Shown: positions 34,752 to 45,480, numbered from the stretch's first letter. The stretch is 64,000 nt of DNA from Pectinophora gossypiella (GCF_024362695.1 NW_026063253.1:124001-188000), one strand, 5' to 3'. The notes: generated from the sequence alone by a model not told the origin. Program-made: numbers and translations.

Positions 34752-35072
34752 GTGACATCGTAACGAATACTTAGGGGGATGATTCAGACCATGATTCTGA
34801 GTTAATATCAAGTTAATATAATTCAAGATTTTTTTTAAACTTTTTCAATTGTATACTTTTGCGATCGAAAATTCCACTTGATATTAACTGAGAATAATGA
34901 GCTGAATCAGCCCTGTTAGTAATCGTTACGATGTCACTTACACCCCGTACAAAGTACATACAGGTAACCATACAAGTAGGTAAGGGTGTTAGTGACACTG
35001 TAACGAGTACTGAAGGCGATAGTTCAGACCATTATTCTGAGTCGATATCAAGTGGAATTTCCTATCGAAGAA
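34751..35072. repeat. Dimeric palindromic MITE family P, locus 2
   Basis: Unit one is 34751-34945, its left tip lost into the TTTC repeat. The spacer 34946-34983 (catacaggtaaccatacaag) is the reverse of that at the other loci. Unit two starts at 34984 and stops halfway, at about 35072. Confidence 0.75.
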
Positions 35073-35610
35073 TTCATCAACACGCGCAACTGTTTGTGTG
35101 TCATCTGAGGGCTGCCAATTACTTAGGTACTTAGGTGGATTTGGGTAATTTAATTAATTTATTTATTTATTTATTTATTTACTATGGTACATCAACAGCA
35201 GTACATACACAAACACACAATATAAAATACACAAAGGAAAAGTTCCGGTATGCCTGCCAATTATAGATGCACACAACACTGATAATAAAAAGTATAAACT
35301 AAAGTGAGCTTAAAAAGAACAATAATAATTGAAAATAAAATTTAAGAAAGAAAAAACATAAATCGTCTAACTAATACAACACAACAACGTTAAAATGGTA
35401 TGAAAAAATCAAACGAAAACTAAAACTATTGCAGAATAAAACTTAGAGATAGGTGGTTAAGTACATAAAATTATAAAATTATAAAATTATAATTGGGTAG
35501 TACTACTTACGAAAGATGTCTTAATAAATAAATAAATATTAACTGATTATTCGTTTCGCGTTCTCCGTTTGGAGAAGCAAGCCGGTGTAGCACACGACCT
35601 CAGAGACTAT
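35073..35610. other. AT-rich stretch with (ATTT) microsatellite
   Basis: An ATTT run at about 35151-35180; the rest is unassigned. Confidence 0.45.
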
Positions 35611-35611
35611 G

Positions 35612-35911
35612 TCATCATCATCATCATCATCAGCCCATTAACGTCCCCACTGCTGGGGCACGGGCCTTCCCTATGGATGGATAGGGAGATCGGGCCTTGA
35701 ACCATCACGCGAGCCCAGTGCGGATTGATGGTTATTAACGACTGCTAATGCAGCCGGGACCAACGGCTTAACGTGCCTTCCGAAGCACGGAGGAGCTCGA
35801 GATGAAAACTTTTTTTGTGGTCACCCATCCTATAACCGGCCTTTGCGAAAGTTGCTTAAATTCAACAAATCGCAGACCGAGCGCGTTAACCGCTGCGCCA
35901 CCGAGCTCCTT
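35612..35911 (-). mobile_element. Full-length SINE family S3
   Basis: The minus strand begins gagctcggtggcgcagcggt, an A-box-like tRNA-derived head, and ends in a (TGA/ATG) tail seen here as the CATCAT run at 35612-35630. Body phrases gactgctaatgcagccggga and ctatggatggatagggagat are shared with 12856-13128 and 61311-61600. Confidence 0.8.
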
Positions 35912-36430
35912 AAGACTAAATTATTCCTTGAGACTATGTCTTTATATACAACTATTCAATTACGGATTTGTATGGTTTAATAATAAAAGTATAAATTAGG
36001 ATTTTTAGGTACCTAACTATTGGGTACCTACTCAATTAATAATTCTCAATCCCTTAGTCTAAGATACTATAAAACCTCTGTATTGTTTACCTCACAACAT
36101 TTTACTCTCCTCACCTCATTCCCTCCTCAATCCTCATTCCCTCATTCCCTCGCAGTAGGATTACTTGGTGACAATACATGCCATTCAGCGCGACGTTGCG
36201 CTTTATCTGAGGCAGGCAAGCTTCCGTGCGCCAGTACCAGTTGAGTTTTTCCATTTGTAACATAACATAAGTTCAAAAAAAAAATTGTAACATAACATAA
36301 GTTCACGCCTACATCCATACAATTGGGGTAGACAGAGGTGCATTCGCAAGATGAACTAAGTACCACTGAGCTTTCTAACTATCCAGGATGTACGCAAAAT
36401 TGTTACTAGATATCCAACAACAACATAACA

Positions 36431-36770
36431 GCCTCCGTGGTCTACTGGTTAGAGCGTTAGGCTCACGATCTGGAGGTCCGGGTTCGATTCCCAATGAAGA
36501 CATTGTCGAAATCACTTTCTGAGACTGTCCTTTGTTTGGTAAGGACTTTTCAGGCTTGAATCGCCTGATTGTCTGAAAAAGTAAGATGATTCCGTGCTTC
36601 GGAGGGCACGTTAAGCCGTTGGTCCCGGTTATTAGCCGTAAAAATACCTCCACCAACCCGTAGTGGAGCAGCGTGGTGGAGTATGCTCCATACCCCCTCC
36701 GGTTGATTGAGGGGAGGCCTGTGCCCAGCAGTGGGACGTATATAGGCTGTTTATGTTACGTGTGTTATGT
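36431..36770 (+). mobile_element. Full-length chimeric SINE S4
   Basis: tRNA-like head (cctccgtggtctactggtta, gtccgggttcgattcc), a body like S2 (gtgcttcggagggcacgtta, gccgttggtcccggttatta), then a different 3' module (gtggagcagcgtggtggagt, gaggcctgtgcccagcagtg) ending tataggctgtttatgttac. The 3' module alone recurs at 41897-41990, 43608-43655, 44923-45025 and 53352-53462. Confidence 0.8.
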
Positions 36771-36774
36771 ATCC

Positions 36775-37360
36775 AACAAGATGAAAAATCTCATTAGTCT
36801 TTTACGTTCCAGCCAGATAAAATAAAATGGAAATACTTTTATGCATCAGTTTACACGTTGTAAAACTCTTTCAATATTCGTAGAATAAACTATCGTGCAT
36901 GCCTGGAGCATAATATTACTTTTGCATCGGGTTCTCTCGCGTCAAAGTCTTGAACAATGCCTTTGAAACCGCGCGGTGATGCCTTTGTGCGTGTACGTTG
37001 CATATGCGAAAATATCTTCGACATATGCACCATGTTATGCGATGAAAACCATCGTTTATACTTGCGGTTTGTATCTCCGTTGATTCGTTTGTAAACTTAC
37101 TATATTTGCTAGGCACCCGTTTAATCCGTTTTTCTTTAAGTAAGGACACTACAGTGTAGTTCTCTTTTAGTTTAAGTAGTTTTTCTCTACTAAAAATAAA
37201 AAATGAAAAGGTGGTGGATCTTTATACCTACCGTGAAGGGTGGAAGAATAAACAAAATTTAAACAAAACAAATTTAAGAAATTCTTATCATTCTATAACT
37301 TCATTATCATTATTACCTAAATTAACTTTTTTATTATTATTTTATTTTTATTATTTTAAG
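36775..37360. other. Unassigned stretch
   Basis: No gene or recurrent repeat recognised. Confidence 0.4.
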
Positions 37361-37362
37361 AG

Positions 37363-37590
37363 CCGCGCTGTTGTCGGTGTAGCATTCTCCATTCTTGTCT
37401 ATCAAAGGCGAATTATTTCACTTCCTTATAAGACACGACGTTCATGTTAAGACAATCTGTTCCATGTAAGCTCTTCTTGGTTCCCCTACCTCACTTTCCT
37501 TGTAGCTTTCCTTCTATGATATTTTTAATAAATTCGTCGTGTCTTATTGAGTGTCCAATCATCTTGCTTCTTCTGTCCTCAATAACTCTC
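37363..37590 (-). pseudogene. RTE-like LINE C-terminal remnant, copy 2
   Basis: Colinear with 11925-12125 (gtcggtgtagcattctccat, ttaataaattcgtcgtgtct), frames broken. Confidence 0.5.
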
Positions 37591-37922
37591 AATTATTGCC
37601 TGAAAACTAACTTTGAATTATTTAGGTACTTACTTATCATATTTTAATTTAAAAAAATCGTTGGTGGCCAAACAACACCGTGCAATGTGAAGGTTTTTAA
37701 CAGTTTAATTGCACTATTCATCCGAAACAGAAACGTCAAGTACACCAAAAACTTTATCTGAAATCACGTACGTAACATACGTGCTTTGGACACTGAGCTA
37801 ATAAAGTGATTAAAAAATAATTACTATCAGGTATACGCCAACCTTGAAACGTGATAGATTATTCTCTACCCCTCCGACCAGTTGATGAATAAGCCCAATA
37901 CACACAGAGGGAATACTGTACC

Positions 37923-38052
37923 TTTTTTTGACGTGACTTATTGTAGATTTGCCGTAAATGGCATTAACTACTTGGCCGGCCAAATGGAGAGCGCTGAGAG
38001 CTCTGACCCGGTACACAATTTAAGACAATAGCCTGAGCGTGCCCAGTTGGGA
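37923..38052 (-). mobile_element. LINE 3' tail, jockey-type family
   Basis: A T run, then gacgtgacttattgtagatt and ggcattaactacttggccgg, ending near gtgcccagttgggag. A 5'-truncated insertion. Confidence 0.7.
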
Positions 38053-38154
38053 GTTGGTTCCTGATCAGACGATATGTGTTATCATTTTGGTGAAATTATA
38101 ATAATAGCCATCATGTAAATATCGTTGATGTCTTCATTTACTTAACTTATTATC

Positions 38155-38270
38155 ATTGAGTATGGCAGACAAAAATAAAATATCCTGCGTGGATCATATA
38201 TCCAGATTAAGCACCTCTAACCAAGTCTCTGCCGCATCCGTCACACAATGCAGCCCGGCTATGCTATTTA
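38155..38270 (-). pseudogene. LINE ORF2 C-terminal fragment, as at 14127-14489
   Basis: tatggcagacaaaaataaaa, tatcctgcgtggatc and caagtctctgccgcatccgt match 14160-14250. Only the last few dozen codons remain. A SINE S1 tail fragment follows at about 38315-38385. Confidence 0.6.
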
Positions 38271-39017
38271 CTTAACTAATGTGCATTTTTTGGGACCCAA
38301 CCTGAGTTTTTCTCTTTGCGGGTTGAAAGGTCAATCAGTCAGGCAGTGTAATAGACCGGACCTGTCAAATCTTCAGTAGGACTAGCATGCGCAACGTGAT
38401 ATAATTTTGACATGGTAATTTCATCGATTCTGAAGATATCATTATGTCGTTTCGTCCATTGGTGCTAATATATGAACCCAAATAAGTCAATTCATTCTGT
38501 CAAAATTCGAACAAAATCACGTGACACGCATGTAAAAGAAAAATACCTCGATTTCGACAAAATTTATTTAATCGATCCATAATTTTATCGCTATAAGGTA
38601 TATACGGTTAGAGGATCCTGTGAAAACGTAATGACGCCTAGATAGATGATGGCGTTAGGTACTCAAGACTTTTCAAAGTATCTAAATCTCACATTATAAC
38701 GTTCAACGACTAATGAGATAAAGGAAACCTTCAACGAAGTTGTTGCAAGTTGTCTAGTTGTCTGTTGACAACTTTAAGCGCCAGTGTCTCTACAACTAAG
38801 TAGGTAGGTACTCAAATTTCATCTTACAACTTTGCTTTATAGCTGACTTTTACGGAATTTAATTCAACATGCTTGAAGAAATTAATATCTTTTTATAATT
38901 ACCACTACAGACATCCATAATAAGAAGGTATTATGTTCACAAAATTGTGTCTTTTTTTTTACAAAATTGCAAATTGTCGTCTGTTATACCCCTGACATGG
39001 CTCATGTAACAACTATA

Positions 39018-39436
39018 CGGGTTGTTAGTGACATCGTAATTCGTGGCAAAAGTATGGAACGGAAAATAATTTAAAAAACACAAAAAAGTCATGAATTTTC
39101 CGACAGGAAATTCCACTTGATATCGACTCAGAATCATTGTCTGAACCATCCCGCTCAGTATTCGTTACGGTGTCACTAACACCCATACCTACTTGTATGG
39201 CTACCTGTATGTACTTGCACGGGGTGTTAGTTACATCGTAACGAATACCGAGAGGGATAATTCAGCTCATTATTCTGAGTTAATATCAAGTGGTATTTTC
39301 CACCGCAAAAGTATAGAATTAAAAATAATTTACAAAAACCAAAAAAAAAAAATAATTTTGCAACGGAAAATTCCACTTGATATTAATTCAGATTCTGAGT
39401 TATTCCCTCAGTATTCGTTACGATGTCACTAACACC
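39018..39436. repeat. Dimeric palindromic MITE family P, locus 3
   Basis: Unit one is 39018-39184 (deleted by about 30 bases near 39040), the spacer is 39185-39220 (ctacttgtatggctacctgt), and unit two is 39221-39436. The outer and inner ends all carry the gttagtgacatcgtaa motif or its reverse. Confidence 0.8.
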
Positions 39437-39489
39437 TGTATACTTACTCCAGTGATACTGGAACCTTCATTTCGGCAGACACCTGATCA

Positions 39490-39690
39490 ATCTTATTTAA
39501 TTCTGATTATCAGAAAAATAAGATGATTCCGTGTTAAGGAAGTCAAGTTAAGCCGTTGGTCCCGGTTACTACACTGAATTAAGCATATTATAGTCGTTAC
39601 ATAAGCCAAGTCAGGGGACTTTGGCGGCTCATTAATAACCCTGACATCAGAGCTAACTCACAACCCACGCGATAAAAGAAGAAGGAAAAC
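39490..39690 (+). mobile_element. SINE S2 body and tail
   Basis: aagccgttggtcccggttac, actttggcggctcattaata and acaacccacgcgataaaaga. The head is lost. Confidence 0.65.
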
Positions 39691-39699
39691 TTAAGATTT

Positions 39700-40440
39700 A
39701 CCGTGGTTCGGGCTTTTGAAGTAACACATGTCACTGTCAAGAATCACAGTGACCCTCCAACATAGTATTTGAGGATTCATTCCAAATAATCTGTTGGAAC
39801 TCTCCTCAAATATGTATTCGCACTGAATAACTTTGTAAGGCCTTGTAAAGTAAGTAAACGGCTCTCTCACTTTAAGCGTGCCTATTTACAATCACTCCTT
39901 TTGAAGCAGAGCACTCCATTTTCATAACAAATATTTAGGGAATATTTTTATTTACCTAAGAAAAACGTCTGGCAGTCTTTGTCAGCTACGTAACGATACT
40001 GAAATCATTACAGCTATTATACAGAGACCCCTCTCGCCCCCCGATACAATTTCCAGTGGAGGTAAGAATCGAGAAGATAATTGTACGCGAGGGCTCTAAA
40101 GTAAATGGTCGTGTAATTTTTTGTCACGCTGATGCTGATTGAGGATCTTTTGTTAAGCAACACGTTTCGCAGCGCATAATGCCTTCAACGAAATGAAACG
40201 AAAGAGATAAATATTCCGTGATTAAAATTTGAATTTAAAGGTTTAGTCATTTACTAAGTTCTTAAAAGGTCAACATTTTGCTTCTTATTTTGTACTCCAG
40301 TATCATATACGTATAATAAGGAATACCTAATACTACGTATACTCGTAGAATAAGGCCGCCATTTGCCATGCACTTAGTTAAGAGACTTTTTGTAATTATT
40401 TCTTTTTATTTTGGTGCAATAAAGTGTATTTGTATTGTAT
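39700..40440. other. Unassigned stretch
   Basis: No gene or recurrent repeat recognised. Confidence 0.4.
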
Positions 40441-40444
40441 TGTA

Positions 40445-40945
40445 TAGCAACTCTCCGCTCCCCACCAGCGGTTTACATCACCCCCTCCTATCTAACCTTA
40501 GTCTTCACTATTACCTATGGGCGATTTTTTTTGACTTGACTTATTGTAGATTTGCCGCAGATGGCATTAATTACTTGCCGGATAAATGGAGAGCGCTGAA
40601 GGCTCTCACCCGGTACAACGTTTAAGACAACAGGCCTGAGGGTGCCCAGTTGGGCGCGAACCTCAGCTCAAGGCCTCGTCTGAGAGGAAAAATATTTGAA
40701 AGAATTAATCGACCCAAGTGGGTCGATAGCGATAAGCGCTGATTGAGAGAAATCGTCGACCACGCCGGCGGGGTCGGTATCGGGGTCCTGAAGTGTTTGG
40801 TGTCGCGAGCTGATTGGCTGCCTCTATCGCTAGAGTAATCGGGTCGTCGGGATCGTATACCTATGGGCGTCAGACGTCATCACACACACAGATGCGCGTC
40901 AATGTGTAGTGTCTGTGTAAAACGAGGTATGAAGTGTCCCGGGCG
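40445..40945 (+). repeat. Interspersed repeat S5, split by a LINE insertion
   Basis: agcaactctccgctccccac at the left and cacacacagatgcgcgtcaa, gtgtagtgtctgtgtaaaac at the right are S5. The piece 40524-40857 is the inserted LINE. Confidence 0.65.
40524..40857 (-). mobile_element. 5'-truncated jockey-type LINE with 12-bp TSD
   Basis: A 334-bp minus-strand insertion flanked by TACCTATGGGCG at 40512-40523 and 40858-40869. It begins at its 3' end with an A-tail (T run at 40525-40532). It covers the 3' UTR and the last codons of ORF2, and breaks off at gggtcgtcgggatcgta. This fixes the mechanism (target-primed insertion) and the family's 3' end. Confidence 0.9.
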
Positions 40946-40949
40946 AAGC

Positions 40950-41775
40950 GTTCGAGTTATATTTCCACAAAATGATTTTATTCACTCTATAGAATCATCT
41001 CTCGTGATTATCTCCCACATCTTTACTCTTTAAGACATCAAATAGAGTCGTCAAAAAAAAGTAATTGTGTCGATCGTTGAGATGGCCGTCGTTAATGGAT
41101 AAAAGAACAGTCGAATAACGATGTATTCTTGAAAAAATGTTATCTCGCTCTAGTTTTTCAAGAAACCAAGTTGCGTGTTTCCCTCGGGGAATATCCACGG
41201 TGTGTGGAGGCTCATGTCAGTCAGTGCAGAACAATGCAATACCGACATGCAACATCCCACTGACGATGCTCTCCTAACTTTCTTTTCAACGCTTTATAGG
41301 TCATACTGCTTTTTACCCGACTACTGTGAAGCCAAAAGGAGGGTTATGTCTTAAATATGAATACTTTATCATAAATCCAATCTTTATCCAAGACATCCAG
41401 CCTACTGCGGATTATTCTAAATAGGTATTCTAGAACCGTACAAATTCACATTTAAACTAAAGAGAAACATCCATTATAGTAAAATTAATCTCAATCCAGT
41501 GAAGTGGTCCCGAGATACTGAAACTTGGCTCGGAAACAGCGCTAGTATGCGAAACCTTAAAACGCCATTTAAATGCACGTTTCTGGTTATAACCAGATGA
41601 AATCAGTTTAAACTGGTTTTAACCGACTTAAAGTGGCGTGGGCCGACCGCGAATTGCTGCAATGTTATACAATTATGAAAATGCAGATGGTGGTTTTTCG
41701 TTGCCGGTCAAAATGTAACAATTGGACAAAATTGAGAAATGTTACAATTGGACAAATTGAGAAAAATGTTTATTA
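40950..41775. other. Unassigned stretch
   Basis: No gene recognised. A 24-base phrase, atgttacaattggacaaa and variants, is repeated near 41695-41760. Confidence 0.4.
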
Positions 41776-41778
41776 TTA

Positions 41779-41893
41779 TTTTTTTTAGTTATTTTCGTCA
41801 TACTTTTGCGACGAAAAATTCCACTTGATATCAACTCAGAATTATGGTCTGAATCATGCCTCAAAGGTTTCGTTAAGATGTCACTAACACCCT
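41779..41893. repeat. Palindromic MITE family P, right half
   Basis: ttccacttgatatcaactca and gatgtcactaacaccc are the right half of a unit; the left half is missing. Confidence 0.6.
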
Positions 41894-41896
41894 ATA

Positions 41897-41990
41897 TATA
41901 GCAGCGAGGTGGAGTATGCTCCATACCCTTCCGGTTGATTCAGGGGAGGTTTGTGCCCAGTAGAGGCACTTATATAAGCCGTTTAAGTTA
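41897..41990 (+). mobile_element. SINE S4 3' module
   Basis: agcgaggtggagtatgctcc, ggttgattcaggggaggttt and a tataagccgtttaagttatg end. Confidence 0.65.
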
Positions 41991-42426
41991 TGTTATATAG
42001 CAGCTTTAGGTAAGATATTCATAAGATAAATGTATCAATCCAGGACATCATCCTTGAAAATCTTGAAATACTTTCAGTTAACGACGTGTTCATAACCAAG
42101 TTAACAGATTTCTGGGGTATTGTTTCGTACGCCATTAGCTCTAAGCAATTTAACTTGAGTTTGTACTTCGAAGTTTACCCCTATGATAGAGGATCGTGTG
42201 CAAAGACAATGTTTTGCCCAGAATAGTTTGGCATATGGTTTGGAAAATATATTTTAAGTTATTAATCTATTATTATGACAATCGGTTTATCTTTTTGTAC
42301 ATTAATTACTATTTAAAACATAAGCTCTCACGACCGCATTATCATTATACAATACAATACAAATTAAAAACCTACACTACAATACGTCAAAATACACACA
42401 CACATATATACATATAAAAAACCATA

Positions 42427-43578
42427 TCAGGCGTCAAGAAGCCCTCCGGAAAGCAAACCCCGCCCGAACGTACCCATTATGCTTGCAGCGTTGCCTCTCT
42501 GGACCGCAAGTGAAATACGCTGCGCGAGGAAAAAGCCAGCTCGAGGGTCTCCGCCTCCATCCCTTATACGGCGACCAACATCACGCACCAAAGCTTTGGC
42601 CTCAACGCCCCAAGGTCCCGCTGTCTCCAACGCAAATGGCACGAACTCATACGCTGATTCCAAATTGGCATACTTATTGTGCTTCCTGAGCGCCGCCGCT
42701 TCAGCCGCCGAACCGGCAGACTGTTGCGTAGCGCCCCGGTGACAAAGCGAGTATGTGCTAACACATGTCGCGTCCCAAATGAGACACCGACCCCTCTGCC
42801 ACGGAATCAGCGTAAGGCCATCCGGTTTTTTGCCATCTGCCCTAGACAGCCCGGGAGGCTCCAGGACACACGGGACTCCGGCAGAAATAAAAGCACGGCG
42901 GATGATGTCGTTCACCGCATGATGGCGAGGTCGACGGCCGGCGCACCGCATGCAGCTCAAAGCATGGTAACCATCTGCTTCCACCCTGGCACCGCACACA
43001 CACGTATGAGGCTCGCAAACAGCGCATCCGAGACGCAACGCTGCAGCTATCCTGAGCGAGTCGTCGTCCAAAAGCGTGCCCACGTGCGGGGACGGGAAAG
43101 CCTGGAGCCAACAACCTGATTCAGGTCTTGCCGCCGCACGAAGCCGGGCCGCTTCCAACCCCGACGCCTCGTCGATGAGATCTGCCACCGAACGGGAAGA
43201 CACTATTTCGTCCCAGTCTCTTTGACGTTCTGGATGGAGCGGCTGGGTGCCACCTGGGCATAAAATCGACCAAATATCCATGGCCTCTACTGCGTACGGG
43301 ATACAGAGCCCATCACCATAAGAAGGTAAAATACGAGTGACGAGCTCCATGACCCCATGCGAGGAGGCCAAGAAGGCAATTGGACCTGATTCCTGCAAGC
43401 GGCGCACACCCAGCCCGCCGTGTCTAATAGGCAAACTAGCCTGGCACCATTGGGCCTCATTTAGGGCCACGTTCAGTGTCTCCTCCAGAACCTGCCTTAA
43501 CGCGCCATCAAAACCAGCTACCTCAGCCGGGAATCTCCATGTAGGAGCTGTTCTGATGACGTACGTCAATTTTGGCAT
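42427..43578 (-). CDS. Retrotransposon C-terminal domain: zinc knuckle and restriction-like endonuclease
   Basis: An open frame of 383 aa beginning at an ATG and ending TGA, without internal stops. The N-terminal part (PKLTYVIRTAPTWRF; QASLPIRHGGLGVRR) matches the region just after the reverse transcriptase in a widespread family of metazoan retrotransposon proteins. Around residues 190-235 are CEPHTCVCGARVEADGYHAL and SC, a C-x-C...H...C knuckle, then GRRPRHHAVND. KKPDGLTL...LIWDATC follows, a PD...D pattern like the restriction-like endonuclease of R2-type elements. The usual role is target cleavage before reverse transcription. The reverse transcriptase itself is absent: upstream of the ATG the frame meets a stop within ten codons. 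GC content is far above the surroundings. The clade is not settled. Confidence 0.75.
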   Translation of the reverse strand: MPKLTYVIRTAPTWRFPAEVAGFDGALRQVLEETLNVALNEAQWCQASLPIRHGGLGVRRLQESGPIAFLASSHGVMELVTRILPSYGDGLCIPYAVEAMDIWSILCPGGTQPLHPERQRDWDEIVSSRSVADLIDEASGLEAARLRAAARPESGCWLQAFPSPHVGTLLDDDSLRIAAALRLGCAVCEPHTCVCGARVEADGYHALSCMRCAGRRPRHHAVNDIIRRAFISAGVPCVLEPPGLSRADGKKPDGLTLIPWQRGRCLIWDATCVSTYSLCHRGATQQSAGSAAEAAALRKHNKYANLESAYEFVPFALETAGPWGVEAKALVRDVGRRIRDGGGDPRAGFFLAQRISLAVQRGNAASIMGTFGRGLLSGGLLDA

Positions 43579-43607
43579 TTTATAGTTATTAATATTAAGT
43601 TAGAATA

Positions 43608-43655
43608 TTTCACCTCCCGTTGATTGAGAGGAGGCCTGTGCCCAGCATTGAGACG
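43608..43655 (+). mobile_element. SINE S4 3' module, interrupted by a MITE
   Basis: ttgattgagaggaggcctgt and gcccagcattgagacg match S4. The remaining tail (gggttgtttatatg) resumes after the MITE at 43802. Confidence 0.6.
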
Positions 43656-43657
43656 TA

Positions 43658-43797
43658 CGGTCATGAGTACTAATATGTGTAATTTGAAACCATGTCACAT
43701 TAACTTTTTTGACAAATTAAACTGTAAGTTTCATTAAATGTCAAATATGATAGTGCGACAGGGTTCTAAAGTGGGCACATGATATTGCTCATGACTG
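43658..43797. repeat. 140-bp TA-flanked MITE, copy 1
   Basis: Ends cggtcatgagta and ctcatgactg are imperfect inverted repeats, with TA on both sides (43656-43657 and 43798-43799). Colinear with 57946-58088 (accatgtcacattaactttt, aaatgtcaaatat, tgcgaca). Probably a Tc1/mariner-derived MITE. Confidence 0.75.
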
Positions 43798-43804
43798 TAC
43801 ACGG

Positions 43805-44635
43805 GTTGTTTATATGTAGACTATTAATATACAAATAAAATAGAATAATTTGTAATATAAAAATAATAATAAGTTAGTTATTAATATAGAGTAATTCTAA
43901 TAAATTATGACAAATCAAATATGATATATACGCAAGCTTCTGGCAAGACCAACCACACACCACCACATTTGAAAGTTTGAATTATGTATAATGTTTAAAT
44001 TAATATATATTATTTTGATTTTACCCACATTAGTTTGTATGATTTAGGGAACAACTGCTCAAGCGTAGAGAAAATGATCATTTGAACTGTACTTATATAA
44101 TTTTTCTATAGACATACGTAATTATGGTCTGACAATAAATTTTCGTTTAAGCTGTACTTCATCATCATCATCAGCCGTACGACGCCCACTGCTGGGCATA
44201 GGCCTCCCCCAAGATTATTATTTATTTTTTCTATAGACATACGTAATTATGATATGACGATATTATTTTTAATTTAACTTTGAATACTTAACCGAATTAA
44301 TAATGAATGAATACCTTAAATACATTCTTACGCAAACAAAGATAGAACAGGTACAAGAAAAAACTAAAAGCGGGCAATTCAAATTATTTATTTCGGACTT
44401 CATCCATATATATGTTACTAACAAACAACTTAAGTATATTTAAATTTTAGTAATAACTTATACAACTTAAAGCTAATACACTCGCGCGTCCCTGGGCACA
44501 GCAGCGTGCAGCTGCATCCAGCGCCGCAGCAGCGGGGAGTCCCACCGGTCTGCTAACACACTCGCTAAAACGATCTCGAGATCGAGAGACAACAAAGATT
44601 TTATGGTAAAAAAGGATATTATAAAATAGAGTATT
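43805..44635. other. AT-rich stretch with a SINE-tail remnant
   Basis: At 44160-44215 is tcatcatcatcagccgtacg and ggcataggcctcccccaag, a repeat tail in reverse. The rest is unassigned. Confidence 0.45.
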
Positions 44636-44638
44636 TTC

Positions 44639-44920
44639 CAACTAGTCAAATCAGTTACTTTTTACTAAACGTCTTTTTTTGACGTGACTCATTGTAGATT
44701 TGCCGCAGATGGCATTAACTACTCGGCCGGAGTTACTAAACGTCAAAACACGAAATCACTAAGAAACTTGTATGAAAAAGCAACCTGTGACGTCATAGAA
44801 AAACGTGACAAAATGTCGCACTTTTTTTTATTTAAAATTATTATACAAGTTAAATAGAAACAAGAAAATGTTTTTGTCACCTTTAGATCTGTCTTTATTT
44901 AGTAATCAGTATTTTATTTT
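44639..44920 (+). repeat. Interspersed repeat carrying an internal LINE tail, copy 2
   Basis: As at 30279-30598. Here the LINE tail (44674-44732) is bracketed by perfect ttactaaacgtc repeats at 44662-44673 and 44733-44744, a 12-bp target duplication. Confidence 0.7.
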
Positions 44921-44922
44921 TT

Positions 44923-45025
44923 TCCGCATTGGAGCAGCGTGGTGGAGTATGCTCCATACCCCCTCCGGTTGATTGAGGGGAGGCCTGTGCCCAGCAGTGG
45001 GACGTATATAGGCTGTTTATGTTAT
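44923..45025 (+). mobile_element. SINE S4 3' module
   Basis: gcagcgtggtggagtatgct, ctccggttgattgaggggag and tataggctgtttatgttatg. Confidence 0.75.
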
Positions 45026-45029
45026 GTTT

Positions 45030-45362
45030 TTTTATTTTATTATTTACTTTTGTCCTAGGAAACAACCCAATTATGTATCTATTACACCATCTTCGCCGAT
45101 TCTCTATTCGACATGTCTCCACAAATATCGCCCGTGTCTTCGCATTTTTGGCAACCATTCGGTGATCATGTGTAAGATATGAATCACTTAATGTAATCAC
45201 TTAATGTTTTTCCATCCGCAATGGCTACGTCACGAATTCAAGCACAGAATTCAACTTGAAGCTACGTAACACTGCAGTGCGGAGTAACCTGGCATACTTT
45301 ATAATAAAAGTCCATACTATTTCAAAATGTATCTGTGTTCCCATAGTCTATTTTTTTTTATT
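45030..45362. other. Unassigned stretch
   Basis: A minus-strand open frame at 44895-45200 is partly formed by the SINE module and is not convincing. Confidence 0.4.
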
Positions 45363-45366
45363 ATTA

Positions 45367-45480
45367 TTGGTGCCAATTCCAGTACGTTGACACCATCTAA
45401 TTTTATTTTACGTTATACCTGTCATTTTCTTATCCGCCGAAAAGAAAAGAGACGGGTAATCGACAGACCCTATGGAAAAT
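45367..45480. repeat. Foldback MITE arm (as 16427-16733)
   Basis: taattttattttacgttata and tcttatccgccgaaaag match the left arm; the opposite arm is absent. A SINE S1 tail follows at 45507-45580. Confidence 0.6.

Noticed and set aside
35612..35630. CRISPR-like or regulatory CAT repeat
   Set aside because: It is the simple-sequence tail of a SINE; no array of spaced repeats exists in this eukaryotic window.
42479..43119. Plus-strand frames across the 42.4-43.6 kb block
   Set aside because: They are antisense shadows of the GC-rich retrotransposon frame on the minus strand.
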